DNA of 64,000 bases from Streptomyces sp. LUP47B. Its GTDB lineage: Bacteria > Actinomycetota > Actinomycetes > Streptomycetales > Streptomycetaceae. The stretch is taken from assembly GCF_001746295.1 (NCBI RefSeq), contig NZ_MJAH01000029.1, positions 1-64,000 of the forward strand, written 5' to 3'. How positions within the stretch are numbered: the first letter of the stretch is position 1; every line of letters begins with the position of its first letter. A program made the position numbers and the translations under genes. The notes under the pieces are model-generated. The model was not told the DNA's origin. It did no database searches and saw only the letters and a list, made by a program, of their open reading frames with translations. Positions 9,063 through 17,497 of this stretch are shown piece by piece.

Positions 9063-9400
9063 CACCGACGAGCACTGCATCGCGACACGCGGCACGCACC
9101 TCGCACAGGCGCCCCAGGGCAGCACCCACCCAGACCAGCACCTCCGACACGAGACCAGGACCCCAGCGGCGTGGTCGCCGACGAGCACACCCTCGCGACA
9201 CGCGACCGCACCGCGCACATGCGCCCCAGGGCAGCACCCACCCAGACCAGCACCTCCGACACGAGACCAGCACCCCAGCGGCGCGACCGCCGACGAGCAC
9301 ACCCTCGCGACACGCGACCGCACCGCGCACATGCGCCCCAGGGCAACACCCACCCACCGAGACCAGCACCCTCCGGCACGCGACCAACCCGCGAGCCCGG
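9063..9400. repeat. About 112-bp tandem repeat, three copies plus degenerate flanks
   Basis: The 664-bp gap from 8958 to 9621 has no credible gene. It holds three copies of a 112-113 bp unit beginning at about 9063, 9176 and 9288, each starting with CGACGAGCAC and containing GCGCCCCAGGGCA and GACCAGCACC. Copy 2 and copy 3 are nearly identical for about 65 bp. A diverged fourth version starts near 9441. Short echoes of GACCAGCACC continue on both sides. The unit length is not a multiple of three, so reading frames shift from copy to copy. That argues against a repeat protein on either strand. Confidence 0.8.
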
Positions 9401-9621
9401 GCCAGGGCCCACCGGCCTGAGGCCAGGACCCGACCAGCGTGGCCGCCGACGTGCCCTCCGCCGCGATGCGCGACGCCCACCTCGCGCAGGCGCCCCAGGG
9501 CAGCACCTCCAGCGCGAGCTCAGGAACCCTTGCGCCCGAGATCAAGAACCCCCGGCCCAAGCCAACACCCTCCAGCCCGAGCTCAGGAACCCATCAACCC
9601 GACGCCAGGCCCCCGGCCGGT

Positions 9622-10179
9622 TCAGGCGATGCCGAGTCCCTCCAGCACCACCGCGCCGGGCAGTTCCGCGAATGCCTTTCCCGGCACCAGTAGCTTTCCG
9701 CGTCGGCGCCCGCTGCCGACCAGGACGTACGGCAGGTCGATCACGGCCGAGTCGACCAACAGGGGCCAGTCGCCGGGGAGTCCGATCGGGGTGATGCCGC
9801 CGTACTCCATGCCGGTCTCACCCGTGGCCGTGTCCATCGAGGCGAACGAGGCCTTCCGTGCGCCGAGTTGGCGGCGGACGACCCCGTTGACGTCGACCCG
9901 GGTGGTGGAGAGCACCACACAAGCGGCGAGGGTGCTCTCGCCACCGCGCTTGCCCGCGACGACCACACAGTTCGCCGACCGCTCAAGCAACTCCCGGCCG
10001 TAGTGCTCGACGAAGACCGCGGTGTCGGCCCACCGCGGGTCGGTGTCGACGTACACGATCTGCTCGGCGGGGACGCTGCCGCTCCATTGGCGTACGGCGT
10101 CGGCGACCGGGCGGGTCAACTCGTCGAGGGCGCCGGGGGCAGGGGTGACGTGGTCGAAGTGTCCGATGGGTGCGTCCAT
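9622..10179 (-). CDS. YbaK/EbsC-type aminoacyl-tRNA editing domain protein
   Basis: A 185-aa protein of the YbaK/ProRS-associated (INS) editing superfamily, which deacylates mischarged tRNAs such as Cys- or Ala-tRNAPro. Visible hallmarks are the central strand CVVVAGKRGGESTLAACVVL, the lysine-containing segment LGARKASFASMDTATGETGMEYGGITPIGL, and PVLVDSAVIDLP-like residues that build the acyl pocket. The GITPIGLP motif is typical of the family. It stands alone downstream of an XRE-cupin regulator on the same strand with a 20-bp gap. Substrate specificity cannot be read from sequence. Confidence 0.87.
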   Translation of the reverse strand: MDAPIGHFDHVTPAPGALDELTRPVADAVRQWSGSVPAEQIVYVDTDPRWADTAVFVEHYGRELLERSANCVVVAGKRGGESTLAACVVLSTTRVDVNGVVRRQLGARKASFASMDTATGETGMEYGGITPIGLPGDWPLLVDSAVIDLPYVLVGSGRRRGKLLVPGKAFAELPGAVVLEGLGIA

Positions 10180-10199
10180 GGCGGCACGCTAACAGCCGC

Positions 10200-10772
10200 T
10201 CACGGCACGCCCGGCACCGAGACGGCCAGCATCCACTGCGCGGGAACGTCGCCCTGATTGGCGTACACATGCTCGGCGTTGGCCTCGAACGTGACGCTCG
10301 CCCCGGCGGCGACCCGGTGCTCGACGCCGTCGACGGTCAGGGTCATCTCGCCCTCCGTGACATGCAGGATCTCGACCGTCCCGGCAGGGTGCGGATCCGA
10401 TCGGCTGCTCTCGCCCGGCATCATCCGCCACTCCCACATCTCCAGCGGACCGGGGGCCTCCGCGCCCGCGAGCAGTCGGCTCCAGCTGCCCGCGTCCGTG
10501 CTCCACAGCCGCACCACCTGCTCCGGCGGGACGATCCGCACCTTCGGCCCCTGCTCGTAGTCGAGCAGCGTGGTGATGCTGATGCCGAGCGCGTCGCCGA
10601 TCTTCACGACCGTGCCGAGGCTGGGGTTGGTCCGGGCCTGCTCGATCTGGATCAGCATGCCGCGGCTGACCCCGGCTCGTGCGGCGAGCGCGTCCAGAGT
10701 GAAGCCGCGCTCGGTCCGCCAGCGCTTGACGTTGCGCGCCAGGGACTGGGTCAGCAGGTCGAGGTCCGACAC
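10200..10772 (-). CDS. XRE-cupin transcriptional regulator
   Basis: A 190-aa regulator from GTG at 10772. A TTG at 10805 would add 11 residues but lies within the probable operator. The N-terminal helix-turn-helix (residues about 10-65) reads RTERGFTLDALAARAGVSRG, with MLIQIEQARTNPSLGTVVKI following. A C-terminal cupin barrel (residues about 110-185) includes HPAGTVEILHVTEGEM. This class usually controls an adjacent transporter or catabolic gene. It is divergent from an EamA exporter 92 bp away and upstream of ybaK, so autoregulation and control of the exporter are likely. Ligand unknown. Confidence 0.9.
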   Translation of the reverse strand: MSDLDLLTQSLARNVKRWRTERGFTLDALAARAGVSRGMLIQIEQARTNPSLGTVVKIGDALGISITTLLDYEQGPKVRIVPPEQVVRLWSTDAGSWSRLLAGAEAPGPLEMWEWRMMPGESSRSDPHPAGTVEILHVTEGEMTLTVDGVEHRVAAGASVTFEANAEHVYANQGDVPAQWMLAVSVPGVP

Positions 10773-10784
10773 TTCACGTCCAAT

Positions 10785-10811
10785 ATTCTGTATGCCACAG
10801 TGCAACTGAAT
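10785..10811. promoter_or_regulatory. Inverted repeat, candidate XRE-cupin operator
   Basis: ATTCTGT (10785-10791) and ACTGAAT (10805-10811) form a 7-bp inverted repeat with one mismatch and a 13-bp spacer. It lies in the divergent regulator/EamA intergenic region, in an AT-richer island. The spacing of centres (about two helical turns) suits a dimeric HTH protein. Confidence 0.4.
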
Positions 10812-10864
10812 GAACTACGGTGGGGTGCACCGACCGTTCACCGAACTGTACTGCGAGGCGACCC

Positions 10865-11722
10865 GTGACAGCATTCTTCGCCCTGGCCACCAGCCTGCTG
10901 TGGGGCCTGGCCGACTTCGGCGGCGGTGTGCTGACCCGACGGCTCCCGGCGCTCACGGTGGTGGTGGTATCGCAGGCGATCGCCGCGGCCGTGCTCGGTG
11001 CGATCGTGGTCGCGACCGGCGGCTGGAGCGAGGCGGGGCCCCGGCTGTGGTTCGCGTTCGCCGCCGGTCTGGCCGGTCCGGTCGCCCTGATCTGCTTCTA
11101 CAAGGCGCTCGCGATGGGGCCGATGGGTGTCGTCTCCCCGCTGGGCACGCTGAGCGTGGCGGTCCCGGTCGGTGTGGGTCTCTTCCTCGGCGAGCGTCCC
11201 GGACTCACACAGGTGGCGGGCATCGCGGTGGCCGTCACCGGAGTGATCCTGGCGGGCGGGCCCCAGTTGCGCGGCGCCCCGGTGCAACGCCGGGCGATCG
11301 TCCTCACGCTGATCGCGGCCCTCGGCTTCGGTACGGTGTTCGCGCTGATCGCGGAGGCGTCCACGACCGTCACCGGCCTGTTCCTGGCCCTGTTCGTACA
11401 GCGACTGGTCAACGTGGCGGTGGGCGGCGCGGCCTTGTACGTCTCGGTGAAACGCGGCACGCCCGCGCTCCCGACGACCGGCTTCCCCTGGTCCTCCCTC
11501 CCCGCGCTCGCCTTCATCGGCCTCGCGGACGTGGCGGCGAACGGCACGTACTCGGTGGCCGCCCAGCACGGCCCGGTCACGGTGGCCGCGGTCCTCGCCT
11601 CGCTCTACCCGGTGGTCACCGCCCTGGCCGCCCGCGGTTTCCTCAGCGAACGCCTCCGCGCCCTCCAGGCGACGGGCGCGGGCCTGGCCCTGATCGGCAC
11701 CCTGCTCCTGGCGACAGGCTGA
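10865..11722 (+). CDS. EamA/DMT-family transporter
   Basis: A 285-aa drug/metabolite transporter with ten predicted membrane segments in two EamA repeats. The first runs over about residues 2-130, with ALATSLLWGLADFGGG at the N-terminus and YKALAMGPMGVVSPLG, a typical EamA loop. The second covers about 140-285, ending VVTALAARGFLSERL and ALIGTLLLATG. GTG at 10865 has GAGG 8 nt upstream and places the first membrane segment at the N-terminus. Likely exports a small metabolite; divergent XRE-cupin regulator. A degenerate second copy of this gene's 3' end lies just downstream. Confidence 0.88.
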   Translation: MTAFFALATSLLWGLADFGGGVLTRRLPALTVVVVSQAIAAAVLGAIVVATGGWSEAGPRLWFAFAAGLAGPVALICFYKALAMGPMGVVSPLGTLSVAVPVGVGLFLGERPGLTQVAGIAVAVTGVILAGGPQLRGAPVQRRAIVLTLIAALGFGTVFALIAEASTTVTGLFLALFVQRLVNVAVGGAALYVSVKRGTPALPTTGFPWSSLPALAFIGLADVAANGTYSVAAQHGPVTVAAVLASLYPVVTALAARGFLSERLRALQATGAGLALIGTLLLATG

Positions 11723-11817
11723 CCACGGCCGGCACCCGCAGCCGCTCCACCCTGCCCCCACTCCCCGGTGGTCACATCCCCAGACACGACTCCCCAGCAA
11801 ACGCCCCCGCACCCCGC

Positions 11818-11940
11818 ACCCTCCAGGCGGCAGGCGGCAGGCGGCAGGCGGCAGGCGGCAGGCGGCAGGCGGCAGGCGGCAGGCGGCAGGGGCCTAGCAC
11901 TCCGATGGGCACCCTGCTCCTCGCGACAGGCTGACCACGG
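11818..11940 (+). pseudogene. Degenerate duplicate of the EamA gene 3' end
   Basis: Two blocks match the end of the preceding gene. CCCTCCAGGCG recurs at 11820-11830 (original near 11661), and GGCACCCTGCTCCT, then CGCGACAGGCTGACCACGG, recur at 11909-11940 (original 11696-11728), including the stop codon. Between these anchors the original 22 bp or so are replaced by a 7-bp repeat array. The region encodes only the last residues GTLLLATG and lacks any upstream body. It is a remnant of a duplicated or recombined transporter tail, not a working gene. Confidence 0.7.
11825..11890. repeat. Heptanucleotide array AGGCGGC x9
   Basis: Nine exact, uninterrupted copies of AGGCGGC (11825-11887) followed by AGG. 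Such a perfect array is a likely site of slipped-strand length variation. It sits inside the duplicated EamA 3' end, in the 325-bp gene-free gap between 11722 and 12048. The rest of the gap shows nothing else recognisable. Confidence 0.92.
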
Positions 11941-12047
11941 TTCAGCGAGCCGGCGACCCGACGACCCGGCGGTCACATCCCACGCCGGGCACGGTTTGCC
12001 GGCATCCCCCGCGCCGACTGACCGAACGCGCCCCGCCGTTCCGTCCC

Positions 12048-12836
12048 TCAGTCCAGTCCGGCAAGCCGCCCCGCCGCGCCCTCGTCCAGTTCGGCGAGTT
12101 TCGCCGCCGTCTCCTCGTCCAGCCCGGCCAGCGCGTTGAGCTGTTCCGCCGTGGCTCCCTCGGGTATCGGTACCGGCGCCGGTGTCCTGAGCGGCGGCTG
12201 CCAGCCGTCCTCGGCGGTCCAGCGCCGTACGACCCGGGCGGGCGCCCCCGCCACCACCGCGTGGTCCGGCACCACACCCCGCACCACGGCCCCGGCGGCC
12301 ACGACGACGTTCCGCCCGATCCGCGCACCGGGCAGGATCACCGCCCCGGTCCCGATCCAGCACCCCGGCCCGATCTCCACCGGCTCCATCCGCGGCCACT
12401 GCTTGCCGATGGGCTCGTGGGGATCGTCGTACGAGTGATTGGTGGACGTGACATAGACGTACGGGCCGAAGTAGCAGTCGCTGCCGATGGTGACCGTGGT
12501 GTCGGCGATGACATGGCTGCCGCGCCCCAGCACGACCCCGTCGCCGATGCGCAGGATCGGCTCCGGACCGAGGTCCAGGTCGGGCATCAGGCCGGCGGTC
12601 AGAGTGACCTGTTCGCCGACGATGCAGTGGGACCCGACATGGATCCACGGTTCACCGAAGACCGTGCCGAGCGGAAAGGTCAGCCTGGTGTGCGCGCCCA
12701 GCGCGCCGAAGCGGAAGCGCCCCGGGCGCTCGGCGGTGACCGAGCCCGTGCGCTGCACCCAGGCCCAGCCCGCGTGGACAGCACGCTGGACGAGACGGCC
12801 CCGCCAGGATGAGAACGTGTTCCTACTCTTCGGCAC
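12048..12836 (-). CDS. Hexapeptide-repeat acyltransferase
   Basis: A 262-aa left-handed beta-helix acyltransferase (LbH/WcaF-like). The hexapeptide periodicity [LIV]-G-x-x is visible from about residue 70 to 190 (IHVGSHCIVGEQVTLTAG, IGDGVVLGRGSHVIAD, IGPGCWIGTGAVILPGARIG). A likely catalytic histidine lies in VTSTNHSYDD, the usual loop of O-acetyltransferases of this class. A proline-rich, acidic tail (about residues 220-262) is extra. GTG at 12836 is preferred; an upstream start would overlap the next gene's promoter. Divergent from a gamma-carbonic anhydrase-like gene. Substrate (sugar or small molecule) unknown. Confidence 0.82.
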   Translation of the reverse strand: MPKSRNTFSSWRGRLVQRAVHAGWAWVQRTGSVTAERPGRFRFGALGAHTRLTFPLGTVFGEPWIHVGSHCIVGEQVTLTAGLMPDLDLGPEPILRIGDGVVLGRGSHVIADTTVTIGSDCYFGPYVYVTSTNHSYDDPHEPIGKQWPRMEPVEIGPGCWIGTGAVILPGARIGRNVVVAAGAVVRGVVPDHAVVAGAPARVVRRWTAEDGWQPPLRTPAPVPIPEGATAEQLNALAGLDEETAAKLAELDEGAAGRLAGLD

Positions 12837-12943
12837 GAGCTCACCGTACTGAGCGCGCGGCGCACAGATGAGACGGAGGGCTTGTGATCTTCGCCCCACC
12901 CGGGTGGCGTACGGTTCGGGATATCGCGAACCAGGAGGCGAAA

Positions 12944-13477
12944 GTGGCGCACAAGGCGTTGATCACGGGCATCGGCGGAAAGGAACCGAAGATCGACGGG
13001 GAGGCCTTCGTGGCGCCCACCGCGTCGGTGATCGGTGACGTGACGCTGCAGGCGGGGGCCAGCCTCTGGTACGGCGCGGTGGCCCGCGGTGATGTAGAAC
13101 GCATCTCAGTCGGCGCGCAGAGCAACATCCAGGACAACTGCACCCTGCACGCCGACCCCGGCTTCCCGGTGACGATCGGCGAGCGCGTCTCGGTGGGCCA
13201 CAACGCGGTGGTCCACGGCGCGACGGTCGAGGACGACTGCCTGATCGGCATGGGCGCGACGGTGCTGAACGGCGCGGTGATCGGGGCGGGTTCCCTGGTG
13301 GCGGCCCAGGCACTGGTACCGCAGGGCATGCGGGTACCGCCCGGTTCCCTGGTGGCGGGCGTGCCGGCGAAGGTACGGCGGGAGCTGACCGAGGAGGAGC
13401 GTCAGGGGGTCACCCTGAACGGAACGCTCTACGCGGACCTGGCCCAGGCCCACAGCGAGGTGCACGACAAGCCGTGA
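12944..13477 (+). CDS. Gamma-carbonic anhydrase family protein
   Basis: A 177-aa left-handed beta-helix protein of the gamma-carbonic anhydrase/YrdA/PaaY family. The start GTG at 12944 has a perfect AGGAGG 5 nt upstream. Metal-ligand histidines are visible in the expected spacing: CTLHADPGFPV, then SVGHNAVVHGATV. The conserved LWYGAVARGD and SNIQDNC segments and the C-terminal ELTEEER helix are family hallmarks. Members are trimeric metal-dependent hydratases or thioesterases; many lack proven carbonic anhydrase activity. Stands alone; converges on the DedA gene with 3 bp between. Confidence 0.9.
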   Translation: MAHKALITGIGGKEPKIDGEAFVAPTASVIGDVTLQAGASLWYGAVARGDVERISVGAQSNIQDNCTLHADPGFPVTIGERVSVGHNAVVHGATVEDDCLIGMGATVLNGAVIGAGSLVAAQALVPQGMRVPPGSLVAGVPAKVRRELTEEERQGVTLNGTLYADLAQAHSEVHDKP

Positions 13478-13480
13478 GCC

Positions 13481-14131
13481 TCAGTCGGCGGCCGGGACGG
13501 TCTCCGGTTCGGCCGCCCGCATCTGCTCCGTCGCCTTCGCCGCCCTGCGCTTGAGCACGAGCATCGAGGTGAGCCCGATCAGCACGGCGAGCACGAGTCC
13601 GAGCCACGAGAACCGCTTCAGCCACGACTCGGCGACGATCCCGACGTAGTAGATGACCGCGGTCGTCCCGCCCGCCCAGATGATCCCGCCCAGCACGTTG
13701 GCGATCAGGAACTTCCAGTACGGCATCCGCAGCACACCGGCGAGCGGCCCGGCGAAGATCCTCAGCAACGCGACGAAACGGCCGAAGAACACCGCCCACA
13801 TGCCCCACTTCTCGAAGGACCGCTCAGCCGTGGCGACATGGCCCTCACTGAAGTGCCTCGGGAACTTGTTGCCGAGCCAGGTGAGCAGCGGCCGTCCGCC
13901 CTTGCGCCCGATCGCGTAACCGATGGAGTCACCGACGACCGCCCCGAGGCTGGCGCACGCTCCGAGCACCACGGGATTGATGCCCGCGTGCTGCGAGGAC
14001 AGCAGCGCGGCGGAGACCAGGATGATCTCGCCGGGCAGCGGAATGCCCAGACTCTCCAGGCCGATGACCAGGCCCACCAGGGCGTAGACGGCGGCCGGGG
14101 GCACGGTGTCGAGCCATTCCTGGACGTGCAA
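13481..14131 (-). CDS. DedA family membrane protein
   Basis: A 216-aa DedA (SNARE-associated/VTT domain) protein. A TTG at 14131 with AGGAGGA 6 nt upstream is the best start. Family motifs are visible: ESLGIPLPGEIILVSAALL (first re-entrant helix), GAVVGDSIGYAIGRKGG, FGRFVALLRIFAGPLAGV (the FxRxxxxxR motif) and a C-terminal membrane helix before a charged tail. DedA proteins are half-transporters implicated in undecaprenyl phosphate or phospholipid flipping and proton-motive-force homeostasis. Located at the cell membrane. Convergent with the gamma-CA gene. Confidence 0.92.
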   Translation of the reverse strand: MHVQEWLDTVPPAAVYALVGLVIGLESLGIPLPGEIILVSAALLSSQHAGINPVVLGACASLGAVVGDSIGYAIGRKGGRPLLTWLGNKFPRHFSEGHVATAERSFEKWGMWAVFFGRFVALLRIFAGPLAGVLRMPYWKFLIANVLGGIIWAGGTTAVIYYVGIVAESWLKRFSWLGLVLAVLIGLTSMLVLKRRAAKATEQMRAAEPETVPAAD

Positions 14132-14241
14132 CGCCGGTTCCTCCTGAGTCGCGTTCCCGGCGTGCGCCAGGCACCGGCGCACACCGTGGCAGCCTACCGG
14201 TTCAGGAGAACCGACGTCCGGAGCAACAGCTGACCTTCGGC

Positions 14242-16116
14242 CTACGGCAGTGCGGTCCCGAGCGTCGACGCGAGGGGCGCCGTCACCGAGGTCACGGTGT
14301 CCACGACCGCACCCACCACAGCCCCGGCCCCCTCGACCGGCGCTGCCGGAGCGGCCGGCTCGGAGTCTCTGTCATCGACCTGGGCGACCCGTGTTCCGTA
14401 CTGCGGCGGGGTGCCGTGCTGGTCCGAGGGCCGGCCTGGGCCCTGTTCGGGGCCGCTGTCGGGGTGGTCGTCGGAACCCGAGGGCGGGGCGGGAGCGAGA
14501 GGGGGTGCGCCCGGATCCATGCCCGGCCCCCCGGAGGGGCGACCCGTCTTCGCGTCGTCGGGCGACTGCGTGCCCTGTGGTGCCGGCGCGCTCTCGTCGG
14601 TGAACTCCAGCAGCCACCTCTGCCCCTGCGCACCGCTCCGCTCGGTGACGACGACGGCCTTGCCCTTGCCGGGCGCGACCAGGAGCCCCTTCCCGCGGCG
14701 CAGCAGCAGTTCGCCGCGCACGGTGAGGTCGTAGCGGACCTCGCCTGTGTGGGTCAGACAGTCGGCGATCACGACCGACCGCTTCTCGGTGTCCGAGTCG
14801 AGGCAGAGCCTGGGATCGGCGGCGCTGCGCAGCAGTCCGTCCTCCTGGTACGACCACTGCTGGGACCCGGCGGAGGAGCACTCCGCCAGCACGGCCTTCG
14901 TACCGGCCGCGGTGCGGGCATGGGGGGCGTCCCGGGTGTCGAGGCACAGGCCGGCGTCGGCGTTGCGGAGCCTGCCGTGACCGACCTCCGCGGGGTTGCC
15001 CATCGAGGCCGTGGACGGGGATCCGGCGTCCTGGGAGACGGTCGACGGACTCGGCCGTACGGTGTTCCCGCTCACCGCGCCCCAGGTGGCGCCGGGTGTG
15101 GGAACACCCCCGTCGTCCGACCAGCCCTTGGCCACGAGCACCGTGGCGAGCAGGGCCAGGGAGGTCAGACCGGCACCGACGAGAACGGCTCGGGCGCTTT
15201 TGCGCGGCTGGGCGAGGATGCCTGCGGGAACGGGGCGGTGGCGGCCGCCGGGCTTTGCACGGGCCGCGCCGGGCGGGGTCGGGGCCGGACGCTCGGCGGA
15301 ACGCGCGGGCCGCGAGTCGAGATAGCGGTGGGCACCCCAGCCGAGCACCGTCTCGGCGAGCAGCACCTCCAGACCGCCCTCGAAGTGGCTGAGCTGTTCG
15401 GCGGCGTGCCGGCAATACCGGCAATCCGTCAGATGCTTGAGGACATCGGGCAGAAGGCCCCCGCCCCGGCGAATCGGGACATCCAGCAGCCGATTGTAGA
15501 AACGGCATTCACTGGTGGGCGCGAGTTCCCGGTGAGCACGGACACAGCCGGTACGGAATTGCTCGCGTGCCTGATCGAGGGCGGCCGCCGCGCGGGCCGC
15601 GTCCACACCCAGCAGACCGGCCGGTACGGATATGGGTTCGGCCTCGACCTCACTGTGCCACAGCAGGCATTGAGAGGCGCCGGGAAGGGCCCTGAATGCG
15701 CGTTCGGCGAGCTGTCTTCTTTCCGGGGTGGCGGACCTCGCCGCGCGTAGACCACGGCCGCCGATCGTCTTGCGAAGTTCCGGCAGTACGGCGGAGATTT
15801 CGTCGTCCGCGGCCCATTCCTTGACGAACTCCCTCACCGCAACAAGAAGTTGGGGGCGCAGCGCACCATCACCCGCCCGGCCGAGCACTCGGTGAAATGC
15901 CGCCGCGGCCGCCATCGAGGCCGAACCCGACCAGGAGGCAAGGCAGATGACCGAGTATTCGTAGGTCGCCTGCCAGTGTCGTGCCATCAACAGCGCGACG
16001 GCATGGCCGTCCACGCCGTTCTCTCCCAGCCGGGCGAGGAGATTGCGGTCGGAATCCGCCGGGCTCGATCCGGGGCGTGGGGGGTAAGGGGGTCGTGGGG
16101 GGTTGGCGGATTGCAC
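14242..16116 (-). CDS. Sigma-like/zinc-finger membrane protein with Ricin lectin domain
   Basis: A 624-aa protein from GTG at 16116 (SD-like GGAAGGAA 8 nt upstream). About residues 20-200 are helical and resemble sigma-factor-like modules (LLMARHWQATYEYSVICL). A short zinc-finger-like motif typical of anti-sigma factors follows at about 228-235 (HLTDCRYCR). A single membrane helix lies at about 310-329 (AVLVGAGLTSLALLATVLVA). Outside the membrane, about residues 375-500 form a Ricin-type beta-trefoil (LRNADAGLCLD, QQWSYQEDGLLRS, LCLDSD). The tail is Pro/Asp-rich. It may couple glycan binding to an intracellular regulator, but partner and ligand are unknown. Confidence 0.75.
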   Translation of the reverse strand: MQSANPPRPPYPPRPGSSPADSDRNLLARLGENGVDGHAVALLMARHWQATYEYSVICLASWSGSASMAAAAAFHRVLGRAGDGALRPQLLVAVREFVKEWAADDEISAVLPELRKTIGGRGLRAARSATPERRQLAERAFRALPGASQCLLWHSEVEAEPISVPAGLLGVDAARAAAALDQAREQFRTGCVRAHRELAPTSECRFYNRLLDVPIRRGGGLLPDVLKHLTDCRYCRHAAEQLSHFEGGLEVLLAETVLGWGAHRYLDSRPARSAERPAPTPPGAARAKPGGRHRPVPAGILAQPRKSARAVLVGAGLTSLALLATVLVAKGWSDDGGVPTPGATWGAVSGNTVRPSPSTVSQDAGSPSTASMGNPAEVGHGRLRNADAGLCLDTRDAPHARTAAGTKAVLAECSSAGSQQWSYQEDGLLRSAADPRLCLDSDTEKRSVVIADCLTHTGEVRYDLTVRGELLLRRGKGLLVAPGKGKAVVVTERSGAQGQRWLLEFTDESAPAPQGTQSPDDAKTGRPSGGPGMDPGAPPLAPAPPSGSDDHPDSGPEQGPGRPSDQHGTPPQYGTRVAQVDDRDSEPAAPAAPVEGAGAVVGAVVDTVTSVTAPLASTLGTALP

Positions 16117-16472
16117 GGGACCAATTCCTTCCAAGCCGCAGGACGGCATGGGATATGCGCGTCCTCGGAAAGCAGGCGCCTGATTGGTGCATACCTATGC
16201 CGCATCAGATGCGACCCGGTCATCCCGGGGGGCGCTCACCTTCGCACAATTGATGTACAGCAAACAAGAAGGTGGAGTGACGCATGTTCAAAAAGAGGCG
16301 AGTTCAGAAATGTTACCGCCGGTATCCGTACCCGTATTCGAAGTTGAGCGGGGCGCACGACTCAAGTTGTGTACACGGCCGGGTGCTTGGCACACGAAAT
16401 CTCCCACTCCGGGCCGGGTCCACAGCAGGCTCCCAGGCGTCTCCCGGTGGGCTCTCATCCGGGTGACGCAGC
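16117..16472. other. Divergent intergenic region without a firm gene
   Basis: About 350 bp between the Ricin-domain gene and galU, with noticeably lower GC than its surroundings (for example 16240-16350). It presumably holds both divergent promoters. A 60-codon reading frame (16284-16466) with GGTGGAG upstream was examined, but its codon usage (many A/T third positions) is unlike this genome. No hairpin or operator stood out. Confidence 0.4.
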
Positions 16473-17432
16473 ATGATCCGCATGATCGTCCCCCACACGA
16501 CCGACACCACTGTCCCCACCCGCACGGTCCGTAAGGCAGTCGTCCCGGCCGCCGGGCTCGGCACCCGATTCCTGCCGGCGACCAAGGCGACGCCGAAGGA
16601 GATGCTTCCGGTCGTCGACAAGCCGGCCATCCAGTACGTCGTCGAGGAGGCCGCGGCGGCCGGGCTCGACGATGTCCTGATGGTCACCGGCCGCCACAAA
16701 CGGGCCATCGAGGACCACTTCGACAACGCCTTCGAGCTGGAGCAGGCCCTCGCGGCCAAGGGCGACGCGATGCGCCTCGACGCCGTGCGCGATCCCGCGC
16801 GCCTGGCCAGCATCCATCACATCCGCCAGGGCGAGCCGCTCGGCCTCGGCCACGCGGTGCTCTGCGCCCGCCGCCACGTCGGCGACCAGCCCTTCGCCGT
16901 CCTTCTCGGCGACGACCTGATCGACCCGCGCGAGACCCTGCTCAGCACGATGCTCGACGTCCGCGACCGGTACGCCGGGAGCGTGGTCGCCCTCATGGAG
17001 GTACCGCGTGAGCAGATCCACCTCTACGGCTGCGCGGCCGTGGCGCCCACGGAGGAGAAGGGCCTGCTCCGCGTGACCGGCCTGGTCGAGAAGCCCTCTC
17101 CCGAGAACGCGCCGAGCGCCTACGCGGTCATCGGCCGCTACGTCCTCGACGCCGACGTCTTCGACGTCCTGGACCGCACCCCACCGGGTCGCGGCGGCGA
17201 GATCCAGCTCACCGACGCCCTCCAGCACCTCGCGACCGACGGCACGGTCCACGGCGTCGTCTTCGACGGCCTTCGCTACGACACCGGCGACAAGGCGGAC
17301 TACCTCCGCACGGTGGTACGTCTGGCCTGCGACCGCGAGGACCTGGGCCCCGAGTTCATCGACTGGCTCAAGGGGTTCGTGGCGGAGTGGGAAAGCGGCG
17401 AGGGGGTGGGGCGGAGGCGGCCGGCGGCCTGA
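16473..17432 (+). CDS. galU: UTP-glucose-1-phosphate uridylyltransferase
   Basis: A 319-aa GalU making UDP-glucose from glucose-1-phosphate and UTP, for cell-envelope glycans and nucleotide sugars. The nucleotidyltransferase signature AVVPAAGLGTRFLPATKA lies at residues about 22-39 and the catalytic lysine region KEMLPVVDKPAIQYVVEE just after. LLGDDLI carries the metal-binding aspartates, VTGLVEKP the second lysine motif and GGEIQLTDAL the sugar-binding loop. The length matches the family. The first 14 residues vary between homologues, so a downstream start is possible. It could supply the UDP-sugar donor for glycosyltransferases elsewhere in the genome. Confidence 0.95.
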   Translation: MIRMIVPHTTDTTVPTRTVRKAVVPAAGLGTRFLPATKATPKEMLPVVDKPAIQYVVEEAAAAGLDDVLMVTGRHKRAIEDHFDNAFELEQALAAKGDAMRLDAVRDPARLASIHHIRQGEPLGLGHAVLCARRHVGDQPFAVLLGDDLIDPRETLLSTMLDVRDRYAGSVVALMEVPREQIHLYGCAAVAPTEEKGLLRVTGLVEKPSPENAPSAYAVIGRYVLDADVFDVLDRTPPGRGGEIQLTDALQHLATDGTVHGVVFDGLRYDTGDKADYLRTVVRLACDREDLGPEFIDWLKGFVAEWESGEGVGRRRPAA

Positions 17433-17497
17433 CGACTGGACCGCTCACCCCGGGCCCGCCGGCCCCCTGGGGCGCCCCCACACCCCCGGTCCCGCGC

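Noticed and set aside
8869..9567. Minus-strand frames with repeated Cys/Gly/Val-rich peptides
   Set aside because: They arise from the 112-bp DNA repeat; the unit is not a multiple of three, so different copies fall in different frames, and no ribosome-binding site or family match is visible.
16284..16466. 60-codon frame with GGTGGAG upstream of an ATG
   Set aside because: Third-position bases are unlike the genome's strong GC preference and the peptide has no recognisable family; it lies in the low-GC promoter gap before galU. It could be reconsidered if conserved in relatives.
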